A stretch of 64,000 nucleotides of DNA from Streptomyces sp. CB01580 (lineage in GTDB: Bacteria > Actinomycetota > Actinomycetes > Streptomycetales > Streptomycetaceae), in NCBI RefSeq assembly GCF_001905795.1, contig NZ_LIXJ01000013.1, forward strand, positions 62,001 to 126,000, written 5' to 3'. The notes under the pieces were generated by a model. It ran no database searches. It was not told the origin of the DNA and saw only the letters and a program-made list of their open reading frames with translations. A program made the translations under genes and the position numbers. How positions within the stretch are numbered: the first letter of the stretch is position 1; every line of letters starts with the position of its first letter. Shown one piece after another: positions 48,184 through 56,426 of this stretch.

Positions 48184-48236
48184 GAGCCTGTCGGGTGACC
48201 TCTGGCCGGGCGGCCGAAGGCCACCCGACAGGCTCT
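48183..48236. repeat. Third copy of the dispersed palindromic repeat
   Basis: Perfect 15-bp arms AGAGCCTGTCGGGTG (48183-48197) and CACCCGACAGGCTCT (48222-48236) enclose CCGGGCGGCCG-type inner sequence shared with the copy at 26842. It starts inside the TGA of the preceding gene and lies between convergent genes, so here it probably serves as a bidirectional terminator. Confidence 0.9.
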
Positions 48237-48267
48237 GAGCGGAGCGGCGGGCGGCGGCCCACGTGTC

Positions 48268-48786
48268 TCACGGCCGCCGCACCTCGAAGAGGAAGCAGCC
48301 GTACTCGACGGCGCGGACGTGCACCAGCGCCACCTCCGGGTCGGCGAACGCCTCGTCGAAGGCGCGGTCGAACGCCTCCCCGGCGTCCTCGGGGATTTCG
48401 ATGAGACGGCCCCCGACGATGCGGCCCCCGGCGTCGTAGCGGCGGATGGTGCGCAGGGCGCCCGGCCGCGCGAACGGGTGGCCGGGAGTGTCCCGCGGCC
48501 CCTCGCACGCCTCGGCGTGGATGAACACCGGGCCCGCCTCGTCGTACGCGCCGGGCTCGCCGCCCGTCGCCGAGGCCCAGCGCCGCAGCGGGGCGTACGA
48601 GACGAGCGCCACCCGCTCGCCCGGTTCGACGGGCCGCAGACAGCAGCGCAGCGGACTTCCCACGCAGTCGAGCGGAACACCGTCCTCGCGCGCGGTGTAC
48701 GGGCGCGACGGCCGGCCGGAGTCGTCGGTGACACGGAGTTCCCCGAGCGCGTCGGGGTGGATGGGCAGAGCTGTGTACGCGGTCAT
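48268..48786 (-). CDS. DUF1203 family protein
   Basis: The 172-residue product has the DUF1203 elements VPLDCVGSPLRCCLRPVEPG, ERVALVSYAPL, GPVFIHAEACEG, GALRTIRRYDAGGRIVGGRL and VHVRAVEYGCFLFEVRRP. The family has no assigned function. ATG at 48786 gives the conserved start MTAYTALPIHPDALGELRV. It stands alone on the minus strand between two hairpins or intergenic gaps. Confidence 0.9.
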   Translation of the reverse strand: MTAYTALPIHPDALGELRVTDDSGRPSRPYTAREDGVPLDCVGSPLRCCLRPVEPGERVALVSYAPLRRWASATGGEPGAYDEAGPVFIHAEACEGPRDTPGHPFARPGALRTIRRYDAGGRIVGGRLIEIPEDAGEAFDRAFDEAFADPEVALVHVRAVEYGCFLFEVRRP

Positions 48787-48929
48787 GGAACCCAGTCTTG
48801 GCGGGCCGCACCCCGGGACACCGGCGGAATCGCGACACGCAGGCCCCTCGCCGGCCTCGCGGGCCGACCGGGCGCGCGGGCGGGGGACCGGGCCCGTGCC
48901 GCGGGCCGGGTCGGCCGGTTCGCGACCGG

Positions 48930-49901
48930 TCAGCCGGTCCGGGGCTCGTGGCGGAGCAGCCCTTCGATGATCGCGTCGAGTTCCTCGGCCACCCGGTAGT
49001 CCGCGGCGTACTCCCGCCAGCGGTCCTTGATCGCGGTGAGCCGGGGCAGCGTCGCCGCGTCGTCCTCGCTGATCATCTCGGGGAAGTACCGCGTGCTCGG
49101 CGGGCTCTCGACGTGGCGTTCGGCACGGCGCTCGGCCGCCCTGCGGAAGACCAGGTCGGCGTAGACGTAGCACCAGATCGTCCGGTACGCCCGTACCGAC
49201 CGGGCGGGGGAGAGGCCGCACGCGATGGCGCAGTCGATGATCTCCTCGACCATCCACAGCGCGTTCTTGTCGGTGAGTTCGCCCAGCGCCAGGACGTCCA
49301 GCACCCAGGGGACGCGCGCCAGGATGTCGTGCATGTGGACCGCCACGGCGAGCAGCCGCTCGCGCGGGTCCTCGGGCAGCTCGGGGCGGGGGAAGGTGTC
49401 CGAGGCGCCCGACAGGGTGAGCATCAGCAGCTCGTCCTTGTCCCGTACGTAGTGGTAGAGCGCCATCGGGGTGGAGCCGAGCTCCTTCGCCACCCGCCGC
49501 ATGCTCAGGGCGGCCACGCCCTCTTCCTCGATGATGCGGCGCGCGGTGGCGACCATCGCGTCCGGGTCGAGCCTGCGGGGCCGTCCGACCGACCGTTTCC
49601 CCGCCGCCCGCTGCCCGCCCGTCGTGCCCTGCCCGCCCGTCGTGCCCTGCCCGCCCGTCGTCCCGCTCGCGCCGACCGGGGTCGTCCCGTCGGCCGGGGG
49701 CTTCCCGCTCGCGTCGGCCAGGGTCCTCCCGCTCGCCGAGCTCTTGCCGCCGGTCTCCGTCTCCTGCCCGTCGGCCGCACCCCTCCCGGTCCTCCGCCGC
49801 GCGCCGCCCGTTCGCTTCTTCGCTGTTCCGGGGGCCGTTCCCGGCTCCGGTGTCTCTTCTGTCCCTGGCACCCCGGCATTGTCCCCCGTCCGGGCCCGCA
49901 C
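48930..49901 (-). CDS. TetR-family repressor with long N-terminal extension
   Basis: The DNA-binding domain starts near residue 107 (RPRRLDPDAMVATARRIIEE), with the recognition region LSMRRVAKELGSTPMALYHY. A C-terminal ligand domain of the tetracycline-repressor-like (TetR_C) type follows. The first 100 residues are Gly/Thr/Ala-rich and include GTTGGQ repeats encoded by an 18-bp tandem DNA repeat at about 49609-49660. The start is therefore doubtful: GTG at 49901 and GTG at 49871 are both possible. It is divergent from the MFS gene at 50034 across an AT-rich region, the standard arrangement for a repressor controlling an efflux pump. Confidence 0.88.
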   Translation of the reverse strand: MRARTGDNAGVPGTEETPEPGTAPGTAKKRTGGARRRTGRGAADGQETETGGKSSASGRTLADASGKPPADGTTPVGASGTTGGQGTTGGQGTTGGQRAAGKRSVGRPRRLDPDAMVATARRIIEEEGVAALSMRRVAKELGSTPMALYHYVRDKDELLMLTLSGASDTFPRPELPEDPRERLLAVAVHMHDILARVPWVLDVLALGELTDKNALWMVEEIIDCAIACGLSPARSVRAYRTIWCYVYADLVFRRAAERRAERHVESPPSTRYFPEMISEDDAATLPRLTAIKDRWREYAADYRVAEELDAIIEGLLRHEPRTG

Positions 49902-49958
49902 GTGTCCGCCGTGCCCGCACGTGTCCGCCCGCCCCGCCCGGCTTCCCGCCCGCGCCGT

Positions 49959-49992
49959 GATTAGTTTCTATACACGTACATTAATTAATCCG
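49959..49992. promoter_or_regulatory. AT-rich promoter/operator between tetR-type and MFS genes
   Basis: A 34-bp AT-rich island in otherwise GC-rich sequence contains TTAGTTTCTATACACGTACA and the palindrome ATTAATTAAT (49980-49989). The position between divergent repressor and transporter genes suggests the operator of the TetR protein. Confidence 0.6.
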
Positions 49993-50033
49993 GCCCGAGG
50001 GGCGGGACGGGAGTACGAACGAGAGGGGACGTC

Positions 50034-51506
50034 GTGGACGACCGGTCACGACACACGCGCTGGTTGCTGGTGGTGGCGCTCACCGTGCAGTTCCTGGTGG
50101 CGCTGGACATGTCCGTGGTGAACGTCGCGCTGCCGGACGTGCGGCGCGGGCTCGGCTTCACCCCGGAAGGGCTCCTGTGGGTGGTGAACGCCTACGCGCT
50201 GGCGTTCGGCGGGCTGCTGATGCTCGGCGGGCGGCTCGCGGACCTGATCGGCAGCCGCCGGGTGCTGACGGCCGGTCTGGTGCTGTTCGGTGTCGCGAGC
50301 CTGGCCGGGGGACTGGCGACCTCGCCCGGCGCGCTGGTCGCCGCACGGGCGGCGCAGGGGATCGGCGCCGCCGCGCTCGCCCCGGTCGGTCTCGCCCTCA
50401 TCGCCCTGGCCTTCCCGGCCGGGCCCGCCCGTTCCCGCGCGCTGGGGCTGTGGGGCATGGCCGGTGCGGCGGGCGGCGCGGTCGGCGTGCTCGCCGGAGG
50501 ACTGCTCACCGACGCGGCGGGCTGGCGCGCGGTGATGCTGGTGAACGTGCCGATCGTGCTGTTCGCCCTGGTGGGGGCCGCGCGCACCGGGCTGCGCGGC
50601 GGCAGCGTCAGGACCGGTGCCCGGCTCGACGTTACCGGGGCGCTGCTGGTCACCGCGGGCACCACGCTGCTCGTCCTCGGGCTCGTCCGCACCTCGACCC
50701 ACCCGTGGGGCTCGGCTCCGACGCTGGGCACGCTCGGTGCCGCGGTGCTGCTGCTGACCGCCTTCGTCGCCGTCGCACTGCGGACCGCGACCCCGCTGCT
50801 GCGTCCCGGGCTGCTGAAGGGGCGACCGGTGCTGGCCGCGAATCTCTTCGCACTGCTGCTGAGTTCGGGCCAGTTCGCCGCGTTCTACTTCGTCTCGCTC
50901 CACATGCAGTTCGTGCTGGGCTACGGACCGACCACCGCCGGTGCCGCGTTCCTGCCGTTCACGGCGGGCATCGTCGCGGGCTCGCTCCTCGCCACCCGCG
51001 CGGTCGCCGCACTCGGCCCCGGGCGGCTGCTCGCGGCGGGCGGAGCCCTCGCCGCGCTCGGTCTCGCCGGGTTCGCCGCGACCGCCCGCGCCGACGGCGG
51101 CTTTCTCCTCTCGATCCTCGCCCCGTCCCTGGTGTGCAGCGTCGGCATCGGCATGTGTTTCGTACCGCTCGGCACCGCCGCCACGACCGATGTCGCGCCC
51201 GAGGAGACCGGCATGGCCTCCGGGCTGCTGAACAGCTCCCGCCAGGTGGGCGGCTCGCTGGGGCTCGCCGTCCTGGTCACCGTCGCCGCCCAGGTCACCG
51301 GCGACGGGCGGCGCCCGGCCGATCTGGCGGCCGGCCACACGGCGGCGTTCTGGGTCTGCGCGGGGCTGCTCGCGGCGGCCGCGCCGGCCGCCCTCCTGCT
51401 GCTGCCGCGACCGGAACGGACCGCTCCGGTCGTCGCCGGAAAAAATTCTCGAAAGAATTCCGGAGCGGATGTCGATCCGGCCGTCTCCCGTTCGACGCAG
51501 GGGTGA
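50034..51506 (+). CDS. MFS drug efflux transporter, DHA2 (14-TM) type
   Basis: The 490-residue product has 14 hydrophobic segments. Landmarks of the EmrB/QacA subfamily are visible: LTVQFLVALDMSVVNVALPD (motif D1), GGRLADLIGSRRVL (motif A), ARAAQGIGAAALAPVGLAL (motif B) and GAAGGAVGVLAGGLL (motif C). It would export hydrophobic or cationic compounds using the proton gradient. GTG at 50034 follows GAGAGGGGA. An odd A-rich 24-bp island (51436-51463) with nested inverted repeats encodes GKNSRKNSG near the C-terminus. It is probably repressed by the divergent TetR protein. Confidence 0.93.
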   Translation: MDDRSRHTRWLLVVALTVQFLVALDMSVVNVALPDVRRGLGFTPEGLLWVVNAYALAFGGLLMLGGRLADLIGSRRVLTAGLVLFGVASLAGGLATSPGALVAARAAQGIGAAALAPVGLALIALAFPAGPARSRALGLWGMAGAAGGAVGVLAGGLLTDAAGWRAVMLVNVPIVLFALVGAARTGLRGGSVRTGARLDVTGALLVTAGTTLLVLGLVRTSTHPWGSAPTLGTLGAAVLLLTAFVAVALRTATPLLRPGLLKGRPVLAANLFALLLSSGQFAAFYFVSLHMQFVLGYGPTTAGAAFLPFTAGIVAGSLLATRAVAALGPGRLLAAGGALAALGLAGFAATARADGGFLLSILAPSLVCSVGIGMCFVPLGTAATTDVAPEETGMASGLLNSSRQVGGSLGLAVLVTVAAQVTGDGRRPADLAAGHTAAFWVCAGLLAAAAPAALLLLPRPERTAPVVAGKNSRKNSGADVDPAVSRSTQG

Positions 51507-51548
51507 GAGGCGGGGAACGGCCCCGCCCCTTCCGACCGAGGAGTCACC

Positions 51549-51908
51549 ATGCCGCGCTTCATGTCGCTGATCCGTCTCGACGAGCAGACCTCCGGGCGTC
51601 CGGGCCCGGAGGTCGAGGAACGGATGAAGGCCCTGTTCGAGGAGATCACCAAGGCCGGGGTCATGCTGGAGACGGCCGGGCTCACCCCGACCTCCGAGGG
51701 GACCAGGCTCACCTGGTCCGGTGGCCGGCTCAGCGCCACCGACGGCCCCTTCACCGAGACCAAGGAGGTCGTCGGCGGTTACGCCATCCTCCAGGCCAAG
51801 GACAAGGCGGAGGCCCTGGAATGGGCCCGGCGGTTCCTGCAGGTGCACCCGGAGGAGTGGAACATCACCTGCGAGGTCCGTCAGATCGAGGAGCCCCCGG
51901 GCGCCTGA
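51549..51908 (+). CDS. YCII/DGPF-domain protein
   Basis: This 119-residue small protein has the DGPF motif in LSATDGPFTETKEVVGGYAI and a dimeric alpha-beta-barrel pattern (MSLIRLDEQTSGRPGPEVEE, EALEWARRFLQVHPEEWN). Proteins of this family are encoded beside ECF42-type sigma factors and are presumed to work with them, as in the next gene here, 136 bp downstream. ATG at 51549 follows CGAGGAGTC. Confidence 0.93.
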   Translation: MPRFMSLIRLDEQTSGRPGPEVEERMKALFEEITKAGVMLETAGLTPTSEGTRLTWSGGRLSATDGPFTETKEVVGGYAILQAKDKAEALEWARRFLQVHPEEWNITCEVRQIEEPPGA

Positions 51909-52044
51909 CCGTTGCCGGTGGCGGTTTTGGCACCGGCACCGGTCGCGGTGCGGGTTCCGTCCCCGGTCCCGTCGCCGACCCCCGTGTCGGCACCGGGACC
52001 GGGACGGCCCGCCGGGCTTGCCGCCCGGCCGCACGGCTGATCGA

Positions 52045-53313
52045 ATGCTGATCGTGACGGTGGGGAGCACGGCGACGGCGATCGAAGCGGTCTTCAGGAT
52101 CGAGTCCGCGCGGATCGTCGCGGGTGTCACCCGCATCGTGCGGGACGTGGGCATCGCCGAGGAGATCGCACAGGACGCCCTGGTGGCAGCCCTGGAGCAG
52201 TGGCCGGACTCGGGTGTCCCGGACCGGCCGGGCGCCTGGCTCACGACCACGGCGAAACGCCGCGCCATCGATCTCGTACGCCGCAAGGAGACCTACGCGC
52301 GCAAGCTCGCCGAGGTGGGGCGGGCCCTGGAGGACGTGCCGCCGCCCGAGCTCGCGGAAGCCGACGACATCGACGACGACCTGCTCCGGCTGATCTTCAC
52401 CGCCTGCCATCCGGTGCTCGCCACGCCGGCCCGTGTCGCCCTCACACTGAGGCTGCTCGGCGGACTCACCACCGAGGAGATCGCTCGCGCGTTCCTGGTG
52501 CCCGAAGCGACCGTCGCCCAGCGCGTCGTCCGAGCGAAACGGACCCTGGGCCGTGAGGGCGTCCCGTTCGAGGTGCCGTACGGGGCGGACCGCGCCGCCC
52601 GCCTCGGCTCGGTGCTCGAAGTCATCTACCTGATCTTCAACGAGGGCTACGCGGCGACGGCCGGTGACGACTGGCTGCGTCCGGCGCTGTGCGAGGACGC
52701 AGCTCGGCTGGCCCGGGTGCTCGCGGCCCTGATGGAGGACGAGCCCGAGGTCCACGGCCTGGTCGCGCTGCTGGAGCTCCAGGCGTCGCGAGGGACGGCC
52801 AGGACCGGACCCGACGGCGCGCCGGTGCTGCTCGCCGACCAGAACCGGGCCCGCTGGGACCAACTCCTGATCCGGCGCGGCATCGCCGCCCTGGAACGGT
52901 CCGTGGCCCTGACACGGGCGGCGGGCACCGGACTCGGCCCGTACGCCGTACAGGCCGCGATCGCCGCGTGCCACGCCGGGGCGCCCCGGTACGAGGACAC
53001 GGACTGGGCCACCATCGCGGGCCTCTACGACCGCCTCGCCGCGATCGCGCCGTCGCCGGTCGTCGAGCTGAACCGGGCCGTGGCGGTGTCGAGGGCACGG
53101 GGTCCGGAGGCCGGACTCGCCCTCGTCGACGCCCTGGCCGACGACCGCGCGCTCCGGGACTACCACCTGCTGCCGAGCGTCCGCGGGGACCTGCTGGCCG
53201 GCGCGGGCCGTACGGACGAGGCACGCGCGGAGTTCGTACGGGCCGCCGGACTGACCCGCAACGAACGGGAACGCGCGCTGCTGCTCGACCGCGCGGCACG
53301 GCTCGGCCGATGA
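52045..53313 (+). CDS. ECF42-type RNA polymerase sigma factor
   Basis: The 422-residue protein has sigma region 2 (IEAVFRIESARIVAGVTRIV, EEIAQDALVAALEQWPDSGV, RPGAWLTTTAKRRAIDLVRR) and region 4 (ARVALTLRLLGGLTTEEIAR and FLVPEATVAQRVVRAKRTLG). A long C-terminal extension of about 230 residues follows, with tetratricopeptide-like helices (VIYLIFNEGYAATAG, AAIAACHAGAPRYEDTDWAT, AVAVSRARGPEAG). This extension plus the neighbouring DGPF protein is the signature of group ECF42; no separate anti-sigma factor is seen. ATG at 52045 has no clear ribosome-binding site. The 136 bp before it contain nested GGCACCGG-type hairpins. Confidence 0.9.
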   Translation: MLIVTVGSTATAIEAVFRIESARIVAGVTRIVRDVGIAEEIAQDALVAALEQWPDSGVPDRPGAWLTTTAKRRAIDLVRRKETYARKLAEVGRALEDVPPPELAEADDIDDDLLRLIFTACHPVLATPARVALTLRLLGGLTTEEIARAFLVPEATVAQRVVRAKRTLGREGVPFEVPYGADRAARLGSVLEVIYLIFNEGYAATAGDDWLRPALCEDAARLARVLAALMEDEPEVHGLVALLELQASRGTARTGPDGAPVLLADQNRARWDQLLIRRGIAALERSVALTRAAGTGLGPYAVQAAIAACHAGAPRYEDTDWATIAGLYDRLAAIAPSPVVELNRAVAVSRARGPEAGLALVDALADDRALRDYHLLPSVRGDLLAGAGRTDEARAEFVRAAGLTRNERERALLLDRAARLGR

Positions 53314-53363
53314 CGCTCCTGTCCGCGGCGCCCGTTCGGCGCACGGTCGTGCCTGTCCAGCAG

Positions 53364-53384
53364 CCCGGTCGGCGCACGACCGGG
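53364..53384. terminator. Hairpin between sigma and methyltransferase genes
   Basis: The arms CCCGGTCG (53364-53371) and CGACCGGG (53377-53384) enclose GCGCA. It lies in a 112-bp gap between convergent genes, in which GTTCGGCGCACGG-type motifs recur irregularly. Confidence 0.55.
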
Positions 53385-53425
53385 CCTGTTCGGCAGACGG
53401 CGTCCGTTCGGTGCGCGGCGCCCGA

Positions 53426-54046
53426 TCAGCGCACGGCCACGCCCAGCGAGGCGGCGCCCATCGTCCTCGGTGCGCCCTTCTCGTAGAACACGTCGAGGTC
53501 GGTGATCGTGAACCCCGCGGCCGTCACCATCCCGGCGATCGGCCGGGTCAGACGACAGCCCCCGAAGAGCCGCCGCTCCAGCGGATCGAGGCGGTGCTGC
53601 AGGCGGCGCACGTCCTCGTCCTCCTCGGGCGCCAGTCCGTGCTCCAGGAAGTGCAGGGTTCCGCCGGGCTTCAGGACCCGCCGCACCTCGCGCAGTGCCG
53701 CGTCGGCGTCCGGGACGGTGCACAGCGTCCAGGTGGACAGGGCGCCGTCGAAGGTCTCGTCGTCGAACGGCAGGTACTGGCTGTCCAGCCCCGCGCGCCG
53801 CACCGGAGCGAGTCCCGCGCGGACGCGGGCGCGGGCGAGGCGCCAGCCGAGGTCGGACGGCTCGATCGCGGCCACGCCGGTGACGGTGTCCGGGTAGAAC
53901 GGCACATTGCGCCCGGAGCCGAAGCCGATCTCGACGATCTCGCCGTACAGGCCCTCGCAGACCCGGCGCCGCAGCGGTTCCGTCGTCCTCATCCCGCCGA
54001 CCACGTCGACGATCCGGGGCACGATCCGTTCGGCGTAGAACCCCAT
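53426..54046 (-). CDS. Class-I SAM methyltransferase (UbiE/Methyltransf_11 type)
   Basis: The 206-residue product has motif I VEIGFGSGRNVPFYP, DSQYLPFDDETFDGALSTWT and REVRRVLKPGGTLHFLEHGL, the pattern of Methyltransf_11 enzymes with unknown small-molecule substrates. ATG at 54046 (MGFYAERIVPRIVDV) has GGAGG 6 bp upstream and is preferred to the frame opening at 54100. It is convergent with the sigma gene and divergent from the membrane protein at 54148. Confidence 0.88.
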   Translation of the reverse strand: MGFYAERIVPRIVDVVGGMRTTEPLRRRVCEGLYGEIVEIGFGSGRNVPFYPDTVTGVAAIEPSDLGWRLARARVRAGLAPVRRAGLDSQYLPFDDETFDGALSTWTLCTVPDADAALREVRRVLKPGGTLHFLEHGLAPEEDEDVRRLQHRLDPLERRLFGGCRLTRPIAGMVTAAGFTITDLDVFYEKGAPRTMGAASLGVAVR

Positions 54047-54147
54047 CAGGAACCTCCGTGTGTCCCTCCCCAGCATGGCACCGGGGCGGTCCCCGCGCAT
54101 CGCACGTCGCGCGGGAGCGGTGGTCCGCGCTCGATAGGGTCGGGTCC

Positions 54148-54813
54148 ATGTCGTTGCGCACCCAACTGCCGCCGCCCCCGCCGCCCGTGGAGATACGTGC
54201 CTGGCCCGGCCAGGAGGCGATGCTCGCCGACCGGGCCGGGGTGCTCGCGGAGCTGGTGAGACGGCACATGTCGTTGGGGCGGCTGGCGCTGCTGTGGCTG
54301 TGGGCCGTGCTCTGCGCGCTCGGCTGGTCGCTGGTGGGTGCGGCGATGACCGCGTTCGAGCAGACCTCCGACTTCTTCAGCGCCGTGCTCGCGCTGATCC
54401 TCGTCGTCATGGGCGTCTGCTGCGTGGTGCCCGCCGTCGTGCTCGTCGCCGTCGGGCTGCGCCGCGACCGTGACATCCGCCGACTGCTCGTCTCCTGGGG
54501 CGAGTTGGGTCGCGACCCGGCCCGGGACGTGGGGCTGCGGAGGCCGGGGACGGCCCTGGTGTGGCTGCTGCCGTCCTACGCGCTGTGCGCGCTCGGGCTG
54601 TACATGTGCTTCGCGTTCCCGGCGGCCGAGGAGGCGGTCAAGGAGTCCTACGGGCTGGTCGCCCTGGTCATGGGGCTCGGGATGATCGCCTGGATCACCG
54701 GGCTGATCGGCCTCGTCAAGGCGTTCGCCCACCGCCGCTGGGTGATGCGGGTACTGGCCGGGGCGCCCGGCCCGCAGCCGCTGTTCTCCACCGGCGGCGG
54801 CGCGCACCGCTGA
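54148..54813 (+). CDS. Hypothetical four-segment membrane protein
   Basis: The 221-residue product has a Pro-rich start (LPPPPPPVEIRAWPG), then four hydrophobic segments (ALLWLWAVLCALGWSLVGAA, FSAVLALILVVMGVCCVVPA, LVWLLPSYALCALGLYMCFA, LVALVMGLGMIAWITGLIGL). Charged loops separate them, one of which, GLRRDRDIRRLLVSWGE, is basic. No family is recognised. ATG at 54148 is used. A very strong 18-bp hairpin follows. Confidence 0.75.
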   Translation: MSLRTQLPPPPPPVEIRAWPGQEAMLADRAGVLAELVRRHMSLGRLALLWLWAVLCALGWSLVGAAMTAFEQTSDFFSAVLALILVVMGVCCVVPAVVLVAVGLRRDRDIRRLLVSWGELGRDPARDVGLRRPGTALVWLLPSYALCALGLYMCFAFPAAEEAVKESYGLVALVMGLGMIAWITGLIGLVKAFAHRRWVMRVLAGAPGPQPLFSTGGGAHR

Positions 54814-54876
54814 CCCGCGCACCACCGACCGCGGTCCGGCCCGTCCGGCCCGACGCGTCCGGGGCCCGGCCTCTCC

Positions 54877-54922
54877 GGGGGCCCCGCCCGGACCACCCGA
54901 GGCCGGTCCGGGCGGGGCCCCC
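54877..54922. terminator. 18-bp bidirectional hairpin terminator
   Basis: Perfect 18-bp arms (54877-54894 GGGGGCCCCGCCCGGACC and 54905-54922) enclose a 10-nt loop between convergent genes; it ends 14 bp before the methyltransferase stop. Confidence 0.9.
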
Positions 54923-54935
54923 GGCCGGGGACGGG

Positions 54936-56285
54936 TCAGCGGCCGGCCGGCGGCGGCTCGGTCAGCGGACGGCCGATCAGCATCGTCGGCGCCCCGGCCA
55001 CCCGGGTCAGGAACACCGTGGCGGCGTTCGGTCCCCGGAGCTTCATCCGGCGGCGCAGCTCCTCCGGTTCGACGGCCGAGCCGCGCTTCTTCACCGTCAG
55101 GACGCCCACCTCCCGCTCCCGCAGCAGCGCCTTCAGCTTCTTCATGTTGAACGGCAGTCGATCGGTGATCTCGTACCCGGAGGTGTACGGGGACGCGTAC
55201 GGCCTGTCGCTCGTGACGTACGCGATGGTCTCGTCGATCAGCCGCCCGTCGCACCGCGCCACCACGTCGGCGACCAGATGGGCGCGGATCACGGCGCCGT
55301 CCGGCTCGTACAGATAGCGCCCGACCGGGCCGACCGGCGGGGCGGGCGGAGTGGCCGCCGACCACAGACCGGCCCCGGCCGGGAGCACGGTGGCGCGGTA
55401 CGAACCGGCCGCGAAGCCCTCGCCGAACCAGAGCACCGCCTCCTTCACGTCGCCACCGTCCGAGATCCACTCGGCCTCCGCCTGCTCCGGGATCGCCTCG
55501 TGCGGGATGCCGGGGGCGATCTTCAGCGCGGCGCGGGGGGCCCGCAGCGCGGCACCGGTCGCCCAGGAGAGCGGCGGCGAGTACGCCTCGGGGTCGAAGA
55601 TCCGGCCCCGGCCGCCGCGCCGGGCCGGGTCGACGAAGACCGCGTCGTACCCCGAGGTGTCGACCTCGGTGACATCGGCGCACCGCACCTCGATCAGGTT
55701 CGCCAGGCCGAGCGCGGCGGCGTTGGCGCGGGCCACCTCGGCGGTCAGCGGGTCGCGGTCCACGGCGAGGACCCGGATGCCCGCCCGCGCGAACGCGATC
55801 GCGTCGCCGCCGATCCCGCAGCACAGGTCCGCGAGGCTCCGCACCCCGCCCTCCTCGGCGAACCGCCGGGCCCGGTGCGTGGCCACCGACGTACGGGTCG
55901 CCTGCTCGACACCGTTCGGCGTGAAGAACATCCGGTACGCGTCCTCGGCACCGAACTTCGCCACCGCCCGCTGCCGCAGCCGCGCCTGCCCCAGCGCCGC
56001 CGACACCAGGGCGGGCGGGTGCGTGCGGCGCAGCCGGGTGGCGGTGGCCAGCTCCTGGGAGGGGTCGTAGGACCGCAGTTCGTCCAGCAGGGCCGTTCCC
56101 TCGGGAGTGCGCAGGGCCCGGAAGGCGGCGAGCGGACCGTCGGCCCCGGACGCGGCGTCGGCCCCGGACGGGGCGCCCGTGCCTTCCGGGACGTCCGCGC
56201 CGGATGCGGCATTCGAGTTGTTCGGTCCTGCCGGGTCGGGCGAACCGGCCGGGTCGTTCGGGGCGAGAGCGTTCACCCGCCCCAT
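54936..56285 (-). CDS. Class-I SAM methyltransferase with THUMP-like C-terminal region
   Basis: The 449-residue protein starts with a low-complexity Ala/Gly/Asp region (residues 1-50). A helical segment follows, then a Rossmann methyltransferase core with LADLCCGIGGDAIAFARAG, VLAVDRDPLTAEVARANAAA and VFVDPARRGGRGRIFDPEAY. The C-terminus is a THUMP-like RNA-binding-type domain (ITDRLPFNMKKLKALLRERE, VLTVKKRGSAVEPEELRRRM). DPARR is reminiscent of nucleic-acid base methyltransferase catalytic loops, so RNA is a likely substrate. It is widespread in actinobacteria. Divergent from the deacetylase gene. Confidence 0.88.
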   Translation of the reverse strand: MGRVNALAPNDPAGSPDPAGPNNSNAASGADVPEGTGAPSGADAASGADGPLAAFRALRTPEGTALLDELRSYDPSQELATATRLRRTHPPALVSAALGQARLRQRAVAKFGAEDAYRMFFTPNGVEQATRTSVATHRARRFAEEGGVRSLADLCCGIGGDAIAFARAGIRVLAVDRDPLTAEVARANAAALGLANLIEVRCADVTEVDTSGYDAVFVDPARRGGRGRIFDPEAYSPPLSWATGAALRAPRAALKIAPGIPHEAIPEQAEAEWISDGGDVKEAVLWFGEGFAAGSYRATVLPAGAGLWSAATPPAPPVGPVGRYLYEPDGAVIRAHLVADVVARCDGRLIDETIAYVTSDRPYASPYTSGYEITDRLPFNMKKLKALLREREVGVLTVKKRGSAVEPEELRRRMKLRGPNAATVFLTRVAGAPTMLIGRPLTEPPPAGR

Positions 56286-56426
56286 TGTGAGCCAGTCGGG
56301 GTGGTGAGCCAGTCGGGTCGACCGGCGGGGCCGGCGGTGGTGTCGGGCCGGAGCGTCCTACGTGAGCTGGCAGTATGCAACGCCACGTCATTTATACGAC
56401 TAATGCGATAAAGGGAGGAATTAGCC

